Shown piece by piece: positions 13,960 to 22,104 of a DNA stretch of 42,511 nt. Under the pieces are notes generated by a model. The model was given only the letters and a program-made list of their open reading frames with translations. It was not told the origin of the DNA and did not search any database. The DNA lies in the NCBI GenBank assembly GCA_001767195.1, contig MEKU01000093.1, forward strand, positions 9,312 to 51,822, given 5' to 3'. Both the position numbers and the translations under genes were made by a program. How positions within the stretch are numbered: position 1 is the stretch's first letter; every line of letters starts with the position of its first letter. This DNA comes from Acidobacteria bacterium RIFCSPLOWO2_02_FULL_67_21 (lineage in GTDB: Bacteria > Acidobacteriota > Vicinamibacteria > Vicinamibacterales > UBA2999).

Positions 13960-16056
13960 ATGCACGCGCCGATGAAATACGTTGAAAAAGGGATGGCACT
14001 CGCGGCCAACGGGATCTGGCACGTCTTTGCCGCGGCCAACAGCATTCAGCAGAACCCTTCGTTCACGCCGCGGTGGTCCGACAAGCCGCTGCAGAAGTCC
14101 TATCAGAAGACCAAGCCGCCGCTCGGCTGGCCCCGGCAGACCGACTCCCTCTGCCCGACCTGCGTGCGCGAGGCGCGGCAGGAGATCCTCGACGGCAAGA
14201 AGGACGTCTCGGTCCTGCTCAACGAGAAGGTCGGCGAGATCAAGGCGACCATCATGGAGAAGGACGGCAAGATCGTCATGGTCAAGGACTGCCCCATCCA
14301 CGGGCACTTCGAGGACGTCATGGCGATCGACACGGCGTTCTTCAAGCACCTCGAGGAGGTGTTCCCGGGCCGCGACATCCGCGCGCACAACGACGAGACG
14401 CTGCACAACCACGGCAGCTCCACCGTGCTGCACGGCCGGGGGGCGGTGCTGACCGTCGACCTGACCAACCGCTGCAACATGATGTGCGACCCCTGCTTCA
14501 TGGACGCCAACCAGGTGGGGTTCGTTCACGAGCTGACCTGGGAAGACATCAAGCAGGTGCTCGACAACGCCATCACCATCAAGCCGCGCCGGCAGATGTC
14601 GGTGCAGTTCTCGGGCGGCGAGCCGACCGTGTCGCCCTTCTTCCTGGACGCCGTGCGCTACGCCCGCAAGGTCGGCTACAACAGCGTGCAGGCGGCGACC
14701 AACGGCATCGAGTTCGCCAAGAGCGCCGAATTCGCGAAGGCGGCCGCCGAGGCGGGGCTGCGCTACGCGTACCTGCAGTTTGACGGCATCGGCAACGCCG
14801 CCAACTCGCACCGGCGCGTCGGCAACCTGTTCGACGTCAAGCTCCGCGCGATCGAGAATCTCTACAACGCCGGCGTCGACATCGTCCCCGTCATCACGAT
14901 CGTCAACGGCGTGAACAACGAGCAGGTCGGCCGCATCGTCGAGTTCGCGCTCGACAATCCGAAGCGGATCAACTTTCTGTCGTTCCAGCCGGTCTCCTTC
15001 ACGGGCCGCGACGAGGAGATCACGCCGGAGCGCCGGAAGGCGCAGCGCTACACGCTGTCGCACCTGGCGCACGACGTGAAGAAGCAGACCGGCATCGGCG
15101 AGCCGACCCGCGACTGGTTCCCGATCTCTTTCATGTCCACCTTCACCGACTGGGCCGACGTCGTCCATGGGCCGGACCGGGAGTGGGGGCAGCTCACCTG
15201 CGGATGCCACCCGAACTGCGGCATCGGCATGGCGGTCATGATCGACAAAGACACCAAGGAGGCCGTGCCCGTGACGGCGTTCCTCAAGGCAGATCAGCTC
15301 GCCAAGGACGTGGCGCAGGTCAACGACGCCGCGCGCGGCAAGTTCCTCTCGATTGTCGGCATGGGGCTGGCGCTGGTGCGGAACTACGACCCCTTCAAAG
15401 CGCCCACCCATTTCCGAATCGCCGATCTGATGAAGAAGTTCGACAAGACGTTCGGCGCCACCGGCAAGAGCTACGGCAAGGTCAGCGGCGACCGGACCAT
15501 CGACGACATCCAGCAGCGGCGGTCGGATCGCTGGAACTTCCTCTTTATTGCGGGGATGTGGTTCCAGGATCTCTTCAACTACGACTTCCGCCGGACCGAG
15601 ATGTGCATCATCCCGTACGCGACGCAGCAGGGCGAGATTTCCTTCTGCGCGTACAACACCGGCATCGGCTGGCGGAACATCATCGAGAAGATGCACATGA
15701 CGGCCACGCTCACCAGGTGGTACGAGGAGCACGGCCGGCACGAGATCTTCGCCGGCGGCAAGCATGTCGAGATGTCCAGCGCGGATCACTCGCTGGTGCT
15801 GAACGCCGAGGCCGTGGCCAAGGGCAAGCAGACCGACCTCGACGAGCTCGGCATCGCCAAGAACGCGCGCGAGGAGAAGCTCCAGGCCCGCAAGAAGGCG
15901 CAGCTGGCGCCGGAGGAGCTCCGCCAGCACCAGGAGATGGAGCGGCTCTACCGCCAGCAGGTGCTCAAGGAGCAGCCGACGCTGCAGATCCAGGGGCTCG
16001 GCGCGGGCCGCAGGAAGCAGGACGTCGCCGAGGTCGTGTACAAGCCGACCGTCTGA
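13960..16056 (+). CDS. Radical SAM protein of the MJ0619/Tes/MSS type (candidate membrane-spanning lipid synthase)
   Basis: 698 residues. The radical SAM cluster motif is CNMMCDPC (CX3CX2C at 172, 176, 179), followed by SGGEPT (218-223). Upstream is the N-terminal module C65-P-T-C68 and C111-P-I-H-G-H-F, the pattern seen in MJ0619-like methylases and in tetraether lipid synthase (Tes). After the barrel, C414, C416, C420, C549 and C563 could bind one or more auxiliary Fe-S clusters. The C-terminus (about 600-690) is charged and helical. Tes and its bacterial homologues (MSS) couple two lipid chains tail to tail, giving membrane-spanning lipids such as iso-diabolic acid, which Acidobacteriota are known to make. 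The specific substrate is inference; a different C-C bond forming or methylating role is possible. No partner genes are adjacent. Confidence 0.7.
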   Translation: MHAPMKYVEKGMALAANGIWHVFAAANSIQQNPSFTPRWSDKPLQKSYQKTKPPLGWPRQTDSLCPTCVREARQEILDGKKDVSVLLNEKVGEIKATIMEKDGKIVMVKDCPIHGHFEDVMAIDTAFFKHLEEVFPGRDIRAHNDETLHNHGSSTVLHGRGAVLTVDLTNRCNMMCDPCFMDANQVGFVHELTWEDIKQVLDNAITIKPRRQMSVQFSGGEPTVSPFFLDAVRYARKVGYNSVQAATNGIEFAKSAEFAKAAAEAGLRYAYLQFDGIGNAANSHRRVGNLFDVKLRAIENLYNAGVDIVPVITIVNGVNNEQVGRIVEFALDNPKRINFLSFQPVSFTGRDEEITPERRKAQRYTLSHLAHDVKKQTGIGEPTRDWFPISFMSTFTDWADVVHGPDREWGQLTCGCHPNCGIGMAVMIDKDTKEAVPVTAFLKADQLAKDVAQVNDAARGKFLSIVGMGLALVRNYDPFKAPTHFRIADLMKKFDKTFGATGKSYGKVSGDRTIDDIQQRRSDRWNFLFIAGMWFQDLFNYDFRRTEMCIIPYATQQGEISFCAYNTGIGWRNIIEKMHMTATLTRWYEEHGRHEIFAGGKHVEMSSADHSLVLNAEAVAKGKQTDLDELGIAKNAREEKLQARKKAQLAPEELRQHQEMERLYRQQVLKEQPTLQIQGLGAGRRKQDVAEVVYKPTV

Positions 16057-16107
16057 AGCAACAAGGTCGCAGCGCGACTGCTTGGGTACGGCGCTAGCTC
16101 GCAGGGT

Positions 16108-16309
16108 TCAGCGCGCCTCGCGCCCATGGAAGACGCGCAGCATCACGGCGACCGAGTTTCGGATGCCGAGAGAGCAGCTGCGCTCTGGCGATGATTTCCT
16201 CTGCGACGATTGCCGCAAGCTCGGGGGATTGGTCCTGGAGGAACGCTGCGAATCGATCGAGGTCGGCGAGCGCATCGTCCGACCAATCGAGGTCTATTGA
16301 TTCTGCCAC
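16108..16309 (-). pseudogene. Decayed ParE/RelE-family toxin
   Basis: From GTG 16309 (or GTG 16333) the frame reads as a ParE N-terminal half: WSDDALADLDRFAAFL through RAQLLSRHPKLGR. It then runs into unrelated sequence and stops at 16094. A shifted frame reads VAVMLRVFHGREAR and stops at 16108, which matches the usual C-terminal strand of ParE/RelE. The middle strands expected between the two parts are missing. The simplest reading is an internal deletion of roughly 20-25 codons that also shifted the frame. The toxin is therefore very likely inactive. It follows the RHH antitoxin gene with a short overlap, as in parDE operons. Confidence 0.65.
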
Positions 16310-16566
16310 GGACGGAACCGCGGCGTGCCCCACGTGCGCAGCCAGCGGACGACGCGTTCGTGTGGAACAGTGGGTGCGCCCCCTTCGATCGTCCTCCAGC
16401 GCCGATCAAGTTCCGCGATCTCGTCCGATTCAACGACGATGGGATCGCTGTCGAGCGTCGCGAGCTCCGCAATCAGCTCAGATACGGTGACGCCACGTTT
16501 CGCGGCGCGCGCCTGCAGCACATCGGCCGTCCGTTCATCGACTTCGATTTTGACGTTTGTGCTCAT
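16294..16566 (-). CDS. Ribbon-helix-helix (ParD/CopG-like) antitoxin
   Basis: 90 residues from ATG 16566. The N-terminus TNVKIEVDERTADVLQARAAKRGVTVSELI has the strand-helix-helix layout of RHH DNA-binding antitoxins. The acidic and tryptophan-rich C-terminus would bind the toxin. It lies before and overlaps the decayed ParE frame. With the toxin broken it may remain only as a DNA-binding protein or a protective remnant. Confidence 0.7.
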   Translation of the reverse strand: MSTNVKIEVDERTADVLQARAAKRGVTVSELIAELATLDSDPIVVESDEIAELDRRWRTIEGGAPTVPHERVVRWLRTWGTPRFRPWQNQ

Positions 16567-16775
16567 ATCGACAGGATACCGCAAACGAACTCGGTCGAGG
16601 CTGCGCCCTGGCCGGAACACCAGGGTACCGCAGGCCGTAGCTGAGCGTCATCCCCTCGCGTCCACTTGGACGATGACGATAGACGATAGGAGTTAACCAA
16701 GAGCGATTACGCGACGCCCCATTATTCGCCGCCCCCGCCAGACGGATGATCGCGAACACCGCCTGAGCGGCGAGG

Positions 16776-17207
16776 TCAGGGTCTTCTGGGCAGCCACTCC
16801 ACCTTGAGGTTCTGTTCACCTTCAAGAGGCTCGATTTCCGGATCGCCGGTGAGGAGTATCGCGTTGAACTCCACCGCCGTCGCGACGGCGAACGCGTCGG
16901 CATAGGCGATGGCGTGCTTGGACTTCAGCTCGGCCGCGCGACGCACTCGCCGACGCGTCGCGTCCTTGACCGAGACGGGAAGAGTCCCCCGCAGTGCCAT
17001 GCGCCATAGCGACTCCGCCTCGTCGCGTCGCTCGACACGGACCAGGCGATAGTAGGCTTCGCCGAGGTTCATGACGGAGGTCACGCACTCGGCGCGTGCG
17101 GCTTCGGCGTCATCAAGCCAGCGCTGGACTGCCGCTGCACCCGGCTCGTCCTGAAGCCATGCGAGCCACGCGAACGCGTCGAGACAGGCTCTACCGTTTC
17201 GCTTCAC
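16776..17207 (-). CDS. vapC: PIN-domain toxin VapC
   Basis: 143 residues from GTG 17207, overlapping the vapB frame by 17 bp. The PIN-domain acidic residues are visible: D in LDAFAWLAWL (about residue 10), E in NLGEAYYRL (about 49), D in YADAFAVATAV (about 103) and D in LLTGDPEIE (about 121). VapC toxins are Mg-dependent RNases that cut tRNA or rRNA. Length and residue spacing are normal, so the toxin looks intact, unlike the neighbouring ParE. Confidence 0.85.
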   Translation of the reverse strand: MKRNGRACLDAFAWLAWLQDEPGAAAVQRWLDDAEAARAECVTSVMNLGEAYYRLVRVERRDEAESLWRMALRGTLPVSVKDATRRRVRRAAELKSKHAIAYADAFAVATAVEFNAILLTGDPEIEPLEGEQNLKVEWLPRRP

Positions 17208-17439
17208 GCCGGTGCTCCACGAGGTGCTCCTTCAACGCGTGGGTGCCCTTCGCCGAGCCGCGGAGCGCGCGCCATCCGGCCTGGTGGCGCGATGACCGTG
17301 CCTGCTTGAGGGGCGCCAGCACGAGGCCTTCGTCGGATTCAGCCACGGCCAAGCGCGTTCCCGAGGTCAGTCGATATTTCTCCCGCAGGGCACGCGGAAT
17401 CACGACCTGCCCCTTGGAGGAAACCGTTGTGGTAGCCAT
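17191..17439 (-). CDS. vapB: AbrB/MazE-fold antitoxin VapB
   Basis: 82 residues from ATG 17439. The N-terminus TTTVSSKGQVVIPRALREKY is the SpoVT/AbrB swapped-hairpin DNA-binding domain, and the basic C-terminus (ALKEHLVEHRREAKR) should contact VapC. It is coupled to vapC. A perfect palindrome just upstream of its start is the likely autoregulatory site. Confidence 0.85.
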   Translation of the reverse strand: MATTTVSSKGQVVIPRALREKYRLTSGTRLAVAESDEGLVLAPLKQARSSRHQAGWRALRGSAKGTHALKEHLVEHRREAKR

Positions 17440-17444
17440 GCTGT

Positions 17445-17466
17445 ATCTTACCATCACTGGTAAGAT
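17445..17466. promoter_or_regulatory. Palindromic operator of vapBC
   Basis: A perfect 8-bp inverted repeat, atcttacc-N6-ggtaagat, ends five bases upstream of vapB ATG 17439. The taagat half-site could also serve as a -10 box. Transcription would then start at or near the ATG, giving a leaderless or nearly leaderless mRNA repressed by bound VapB. Confidence 0.7.
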
Positions 17467-17550
17467 GACACCTTCGTGGCGGTGTGTGGCCGGATATGCG
17501 TCGGCGATGGTGATGGCGAACTAGGGACGCGAACCCTGTAAGATCGATTC

Positions 17551-18318
17551 GTGCACCTCACGAATCGCGTCGTCCTCGTCACAGGTGGCGCATCCGGTCT
17601 CGGCGGCGCCACCGTCGACATGATCGTGGAGGCCGGCGGCCGCGCCGTCATCGCCGACGTCAACGAGCAGACGGGGCAGGCCGCTGCCACCCGGCTCGGC
17701 GGCGCCGTCCGGTTCGTGAAGACCGACGTGACGAGCGACGCGGAGATGCAGCGGGCGGTTGATGCCGGCCTGCAGGCGTTCGGGGCGATTCACGGGCTGG
17801 TATGCGCGGCCGGGATCGCCACAGCCGAACGCGTGCTCCCGAAGGAAGGCGTGCTGCCGCTCGACCGGTTTACACGGATCATCACCGTCAACCTGGTCGG
17901 CACCTTCAACGCCATCCGGCTGACGGCGGCGGCCATGGCGAAGAACGAGCCGACCGAGGGGGACGAGCGCGGCGTGATCGTCACCACGGCGTCGGTGGCG
18001 GCCTTCGACGGGCAGATCGGCCAGGCCGCCTACTCGGCCTCGAAGGGCGGGATCGTCGCCATGACGCTGCCGCTTGCCCGCGAGTTCGCGCGCATGGGCG
18101 TGCGCGTCATGACGATCGCCCCGGGCACCTTCGACACGCCGCTCATGGGCGGGCTGCCCGAGGCCGCCCGGGAGTCGCTGGCGCAGCAGGTCCCCTTTCC
18201 GTCGCGCCTCGGACGCCCGCCCGAATACGCGGCGCTCGTCCGCCACATCTTCGAAAATGAGATGCTGAACGGTGAGGTGATCCGGCTGGACGGGGCGATT
18301 CGGATGGCGCCGAAATAG
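17551..18318 (+). CDS. Short-chain dehydrogenase (HSD10 / 3-hydroxyacyl-CoA dehydrogenase type II like)
   Basis: 255 residues from GTG 17551. The NAD-binding motif [15 protein letters not shown] (about 11-25) and the catalytic Ser ([11 protein letters not shown]) plus YSASK pair are present. The layout, including [20 protein letters not shown] and [11 protein letters not shown], matches the type II 3-hydroxyacyl-CoA dehydrogenase branch of classical SDRs. This branch acts on short-chain or branched 3-hydroxyacyl-CoA in fatty acid or isoleucine breakdown. Substrate cannot be read from sequence. No beta-oxidation partners are adjacent. Confidence 0.85.
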   Translation: MHLTNRVVLVTGGASGLGGATVDMIVEAGGRAVIADVNEQTGQAAATRLGGAVRFVKTDVTSDAEMQRAVDAGLQAFGAIHGLVCAAGIATAERVLPKEGVLPLDRFTRIITVNLVGTFNAIRLTAAAMAKNEPTEGDERGVIVTTASVAAFDGQIGQAAYSASKGGIVAMTLPLAREFARMGVRVMTIAPGTFDTPLMGGLPEAARESLAQQVPFPSRLGRPPEYAALVRHIFENEMLNGEVIRLDGAIRMAPK

Positions 18319-18382
18319 CCGGTAGGTGGTAGCCGGTAGCTCTTAGTTTGGGAGTTGGTCGTTTGGAAGTTGGGATCTCGAC

Positions 18383-19051
18383 ATGCTGACAGTCCTGACC
18401 GGCGCCCTTGCCGGACTCTTTCACGTGCTCGCCGGCCCGGATCATCTGGCCGCGGTCGCCCCGCTGGCCGTCGAGAGCCGCCGGCGCGGATGGGTGGCGG
18501 GCTGGACGTGGGGCATCGGCCACGCCTCGGGCGTCGTGCTCGTGGCGGTCACGGCGGTCCTGCTCCGCGACGCGCTGCCGCCCATCGACCTGATTTCCGC
18601 CTGGAGCGAGCGGGTCGTCGGCGCCGCGCTGATTGTCGTCGGCATCTGGGCGCTGCGGCGCAGCGCACGGATCGGGCCCGCGCCGCACGTCCACGCGAAC
18701 GGCATCACGGCGCACGATCACCTCCACGTGCAGGCGGGTCCGCGCTGGATCCGGCGGCTCGGACACGCGCATGCCTCGTTCTGCCTGGGCATCCTCCACG
18801 GCGTCGCCGGCAGCTCGCACTTCTTCGGCGTCCTCCCCGCCCTCGCGCTGCCGACCAGGGCCGCAGCCATCACGTACATCGCGGCGTTCGGCGTCGGCAC
18901 CGTGGGCGCGATGACCGCCTTTGCCGCCGGCATCAGCGCTGCCGGCAGCGCGGCCGGACGGCATCAGCCGTCGCAGCGCTGGCTCCTCACGGCCGCCGCC
19001 ATTACCGCCATCGTGGTCGGCGGCATCTGGCTGCTGCCGGCGGCGCACTGA
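18383..19051 (+). CDS. NicO/UreH-type nickel/cobalt transporter family protein
   Basis: 222 residues from ATG 18383, with about six hydrophobic segments. The first helix has the HX(n)DH metal motif (FHVLAGPDHLAAVAPL), followed by GIGHASG in the second. A histidine-rich loop (HVHANGITAHDHLHV) lies in the middle, then GVAGSSHFFGVLPAL. These features match small NicO/HupE/UreH-like permeases for nickel or cobalt. No urease or hydrogenase genes are in the window. The 64 bp before it hold short imperfect direct repeats (ggtagccggtag, gggagttgg) with no further feature. Confidence 0.75.
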   Translation: MLTVLTGALAGLFHVLAGPDHLAAVAPLAVESRRRGWVAGWTWGIGHASGVVLVAVTAVLLRDALPPIDLISAWSERVVGAALIVVGIWALRRSARIGPAPHVHANGITAHDHLHVQAGPRWIRRLGHAHASFCLGILHGVAGSSHFFGVLPALALPTRAAAITYIAAFGVGTVGAMTAFAAGISAAGSAAGRHQPSQRWLLTAAAITAIVVGGIWLLPAAH

Positions 19052-19173
19052 TTTGTAATCCGCACACCTGTTTTTGAGGCCGCACAGACGGCTGCCGCCA
19101 CGCACGGACACGAGCGTCAGGGAAAACGTCCAGCCACGAGCGGGAATGACGCTTGCCTCACAACCCTGTCGGA

Positions 19174-19638
19174 ATGGACTCTCGCACCCACGCGTCGCAC
19201 GCCCGGTATCACGTCGCCCGCGGTCACGCGTTCGGCGCCGCCGATCACCTCACCGGAGAGATGGCCGAGGGCGACCCCGTGCTGCTGATGACGATTGCCG
19301 AAATCCAGCTCCGGGCCGGACATCTGGATTCGGGGATCGCCCTGGCCGAGCAGGTGCTCGCCGCGGAGCTGTCATCGGCCGGCTCGCTGGTCCGGCTGGG
19401 CCTCGACCTGGCCCCCGGACAGGAGGACGCAGGATTCCTGCTGGTCGAGATGGGCGCGCATGCGTGGATGGTGGAAGGCCGCTGGAGCGATGCGGCCGGG
19501 GCGTTCGCCGAGTTCATCGCGCGGCGGCCGCAGTACGTGCCCGCCGCGGTCCGCCTGCACGAGATCGAAGCGGCATCCGAGGCAGCCTCCGAGCCCGCCG
19601 CCGTCGTCCTGCCGTTCCGAAGATTACGAAGCGCCTGA
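19174..19638 (+). CDS. TPR-like hypothetical protein
   Basis: 154 residues from ATG 19174; TTG 19153 would add seven. The protein is a run of amphipathic helix pairs (VLLMTIAEIQLRAGHLDSGIALAEQVL; HAWMVEGRWSDAAGAFAEFIARRPQY) with tetratricopeptide-like spacing. It probably binds another protein. Its last 15 bp overlap the end of the convergent ExeA-like gene. Tad loci often contain a TPR protein (TadD), but this gene is on the opposite strand, so a link is only suggestive. Confidence 0.55.
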   Translation: MDSRTHASHARYHVARGHAFGAADHLTGEMAEGDPVLLMTIAEIQLRAGHLDSGIALAEQVLAAELSSAGSLVRLGLDLAPGQEDAGFLLVEMGAHAWMVEGRWSDAAGAFAEFIARRPQYVPAAVRLHEIEAASEAASEPAAVVLPFRRLRSA

Positions 19639-21690
19639 CGCCGCGGCTTCGCGCCTGGCTGCTTCGAACAGCGCGAGCGCCTGCGCGGCTTCACGAGTCC
19701 GGTCGCCTGCGAAGTCCCGGTCAACCGCCCGCCGCGCCGTTGTCACCGCCGCCACCAGCAGATCGTGCACGGGGCTCGACGCCGCCGGCACAGGGGCTGA
19801 CCGCAATATCGCCTCTACCCCCGCGACGGTTCCAGCAACGGCGGCGAGCACGTCCGGCGAAGGATCGGCGGCCGCCGACTGAAGGAACGGGGCAATCTCA
19901 TCGAGCCTGGCGAGCACGCGTCGCGCGACGGCGCGGTACTCGGCAGACGTGTGCGGGTCAGCGTCGCGACGACGTGGAGGAGTGGAGACGTCGGCCAGCG
20001 TTGGAAAGGCCGACGGCGGCCTTGCCAGATCCACGTACACCACCCGCCCGACGACCCGGACATTGCCTGCCGCCGGCTCGTGCAGGGTCAGCCGCGCGCG
20101 CGCGAGCGGCTCGCCGTTCGCGGCGACGTGCTGCCCGAGGGCGACCTCCCTGACAATCGGCGTGCCACGCGGCGGCGCGATGACCTCCTCGGCCAGACTC
20201 CCGCCGATCGGCCCCATCTCGAGCTCGAGCGCGCGGTCCGACAGCACGCGAAGCGCCGCCTTCTTCGGCTCCGCGCTCAGCGCAAACGCAATCGACATCC
20301 GATCGCCGGAGGGCAGCGCCACGATCCTGAGCACCCGGACCTCGCCGGCGGCCGCGGCGCCCGCCGCATGCACCACACCGGCACCGCCGGCGCGCTCGAC
20401 GAACAGCGTGGCGCCCGACTGCCCCTGTCCTCCAAGCCTTGCTTCCGCATCGCGCGCCTCGGCCTCCGACAGATAGGGGCCGACCACGACGTGGTGGAAA
20501 CGCCCCTCGGCGCGCGAAAACGCCGGAAGGCCGGCAGCGTCGAGCCGGACGGCAAGCGCGGCCGCCGGCGACCGCGCGTCGAACGATGCCACCTTCAGGT
20601 GAAAGCCGTCGGCCAGCGGCAGCAGTGCCACGGCGGCTGGAAATGGCCCGAGCGCCGGTGCGGCCTTCGTAAAGACGGCCGGCGCAGACGGCGGCGGCGG
20701 CGCGGCGCCGCGATCGCCCGCCCATGTCCAGGTGCCGAACCCCGCCGCGGCGAATGCCAGTGCGGCGGCGGCCGCGACGCGTCTGGCGACGCCGGGCATC
20801 GGCGCGGGCGCCGGGCCGATCGCCAGCCTCCGGGCAGCGGTCCGCACCATCCGCGCATCGATCGTGTGCCGGCGGCTGTCGTAGCCGACGTCGAGCGCAC
20901 CGTCGCACAGCTGGTTGATCGAGCGCGGAATCCCGCGTGACAGCTCGGCCACCCGGCGCAGCGCCGACGGGGTGAACGACACATTCGATGCCACGCGGTA
21001 GGCTCCCCCGTCGTCATCCTGGAGCAGCACGGCGCCGCTGAGCGGAATCAATTCCTGCGCGACGGCCAGCCGGTGCTCGATGTACTGCACCACCTCGGAC
21101 CGGCCGAGCGGGGCGAGCATCGACCGGCATGCGATGCGTTCGGCGAGCTGACGCATCGCCGGCGCGGCGAGCAGCTCACCGAGACGCGGCTGCCCGATCA
21201 GCACGATCTGCAGCAGCTTGGCGCGATCCGTTTCCAGGTTGAGCAGCAGGCGAATCTGCTCCAGCACCTCCGGGGCGAGATCCTGCGCCTCGTCGATGAC
21301 GAGCACCGCGTACGCACCCGCCGACACGAGCGAGGCGAGAAAGCGCTGCAGCGCCTTCATCAACTCGGGCCTGGAAGGGGGCGGCGACGCCGGGAAGACG
21401 ATCCCGAAGTCGTCCAGCATGTGGCGCAGCAGACCTTCGAAGGTCACGCACGGATCCAGCAGGACCGACACGCACACCGGCGTGTCGAGCTGCTGCAGCA
21501 GCGTACGGCACAGCATCGTCTTGCCCGTGCCGGCCGGACCCGTCACCAGGACCAGCCCTTCGCGCCGCTGGAGGGCCCGCAGCACGTCTCGAAGGGTCCC
21601 GGTGTAGGAGGGCGAGTGGTACAGGAACCGCGGATCGGGGCCCAGGCCGAACGGCCGTTCGGCCAGACCGAAATGGTCCTGCAGGCCCAT
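19624..21690 (-). CDS. ExeA/GspA-like AAA ATPase fused to a membrane segment, SPOR domain and AMIN-like domain
   Basis: 688 residues from ATG 21690, preferred because the ExeA family starts with this segment (FGLAERPFGLGPDPRFLY); GTG 21723 is possible. The AAA domain spans 1-290 with Walker A GPAGTGKT (51-58) and Walker B VIDEAQ (131-136). One membrane helix lies at about 303-323, then a proline-rich linker, then a SPOR domain (about 361-433) that should bind denuded glycan strands. A beta-rich segment (about 445-560) resembles AMIN domains. ExeA-type ATPases help secretins cross or assemble in peptidoglycan. Here the gene closes the Tad operon, so a similar job for the Tad secretin is a fair inference. 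Confidence 0.75.
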   Translation of the reverse strand: MGLQDHFGLAERPFGLGPDPRFLYHSPSYTGTLRDVLRALQRREGLVLVTGPAGTGKTMLCRTLLQQLDTPVCVSVLLDPCVTFEGLLRHMLDDFGIVFPASPPPSRPELMKALQRFLASLVSAGAYAVLVIDEAQDLAPEVLEQIRLLLNLETDRAKLLQIVLIGQPRLGELLAAPAMRQLAERIACRSMLAPLGRSEVVQYIEHRLAVAQELIPLSGAVLLQDDDGGAYRVASNVSFTPSALRRVAELSRGIPRSINQLCDGALDVGYDSRRHTIDARMVRTAARRLAIGPAPAPMPGVARRVAAAAALAFAAAGFGTWTWAGDRGAAPPPPSAPAVFTKAAPALGPFPAAVALLPLADGFHLKVASFDARSPAAALAVRLDAAGLPAFSRAEGRFHHVVVGPYLSEAEARDAEARLGGQGQSGATLFVERAGGAGVVHAAGAAAAGEVRVLRIVALPSGDRMSIAFALSAEPKKAALRVLSDRALELEMGPIGGSLAEEVIAPPRGTPIVREVALGQHVAANGEPLARARLTLHEPAAGNVRVVGRVVYVDLARPPSAFPTLADVSTPPRRRDADPHTSAEYRAVARRVLARLDEIAPFLQSAAADPSPDVLAAVAGTVAGVEAILRSAPVPAASSPVHDLLVAAVTTARRAVDRDFAGDRTREAAQALALFEAARREAAASGAS

Positions 21691-21716
21691 CGCCACCTGG
21701 CCCCGAGGCACGATGC

Positions 21717-22103
21717 TCAGCACGCCGCCTCCGAGCGGATCAGAGACAGCGTGTCGTCCGGCTCGATCCGTCCGCGGCTCACGCCGGCTGTGAACTCAAT
21801 CGCGGCGTACGCACGGGCCGCGAAGGCGATCCTCCACGGTGTGAGCTCGCGGACAACCCGCAGCGAGCGGCCGTGCCGGTCGACGAACACGACGTCGATC
21901 GGGAAGCGCATGCCCGCAGTGTGGATCGCCCGGCACGGCGCCAGCACGAGCGCGGACGCCTCATCGAGAGCCGTCCGGCCGAGCAGCCCCACTCTGCGGG
22001 CTCGCCGGGTCACCGCCAGCTCCACCTTCGCCGCGACCACACAGCCGGTCCGTTCGTTCACCAGCGCGCAGCCGCCCGTGCCCCCGGGTATCCAGCCGGC
22101 CAC
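21717..22103 (-). CDS. DUF192 family protein
   Basis: 128 residues from GTG 22103, one base after the MoxR-like ATPase stop. The core AVTRRARRVGLLGR, then APCRAIHTAGMRFPIDVVFVDRHGR, is the DUF192 signature. Solo DUF192 proteins are usually exported or membrane-linked and their role is unknown. Several Tad loci carry one. No clear signal peptide is visible. Confidence 0.75.
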   Translation of the reverse strand: MAGWIPGGTGGCALVNERTGCVVAAKVELAVTRRARRVGLLGRTALDEASALVLAPCRAIHTAGMRFPIDVVFVDRHGRSLRVVRELTPWRIAFAARAYAAIEFTAGVSRGRIEPDDTLSLIRSEAAC

Positions 22104-22104
22104 G

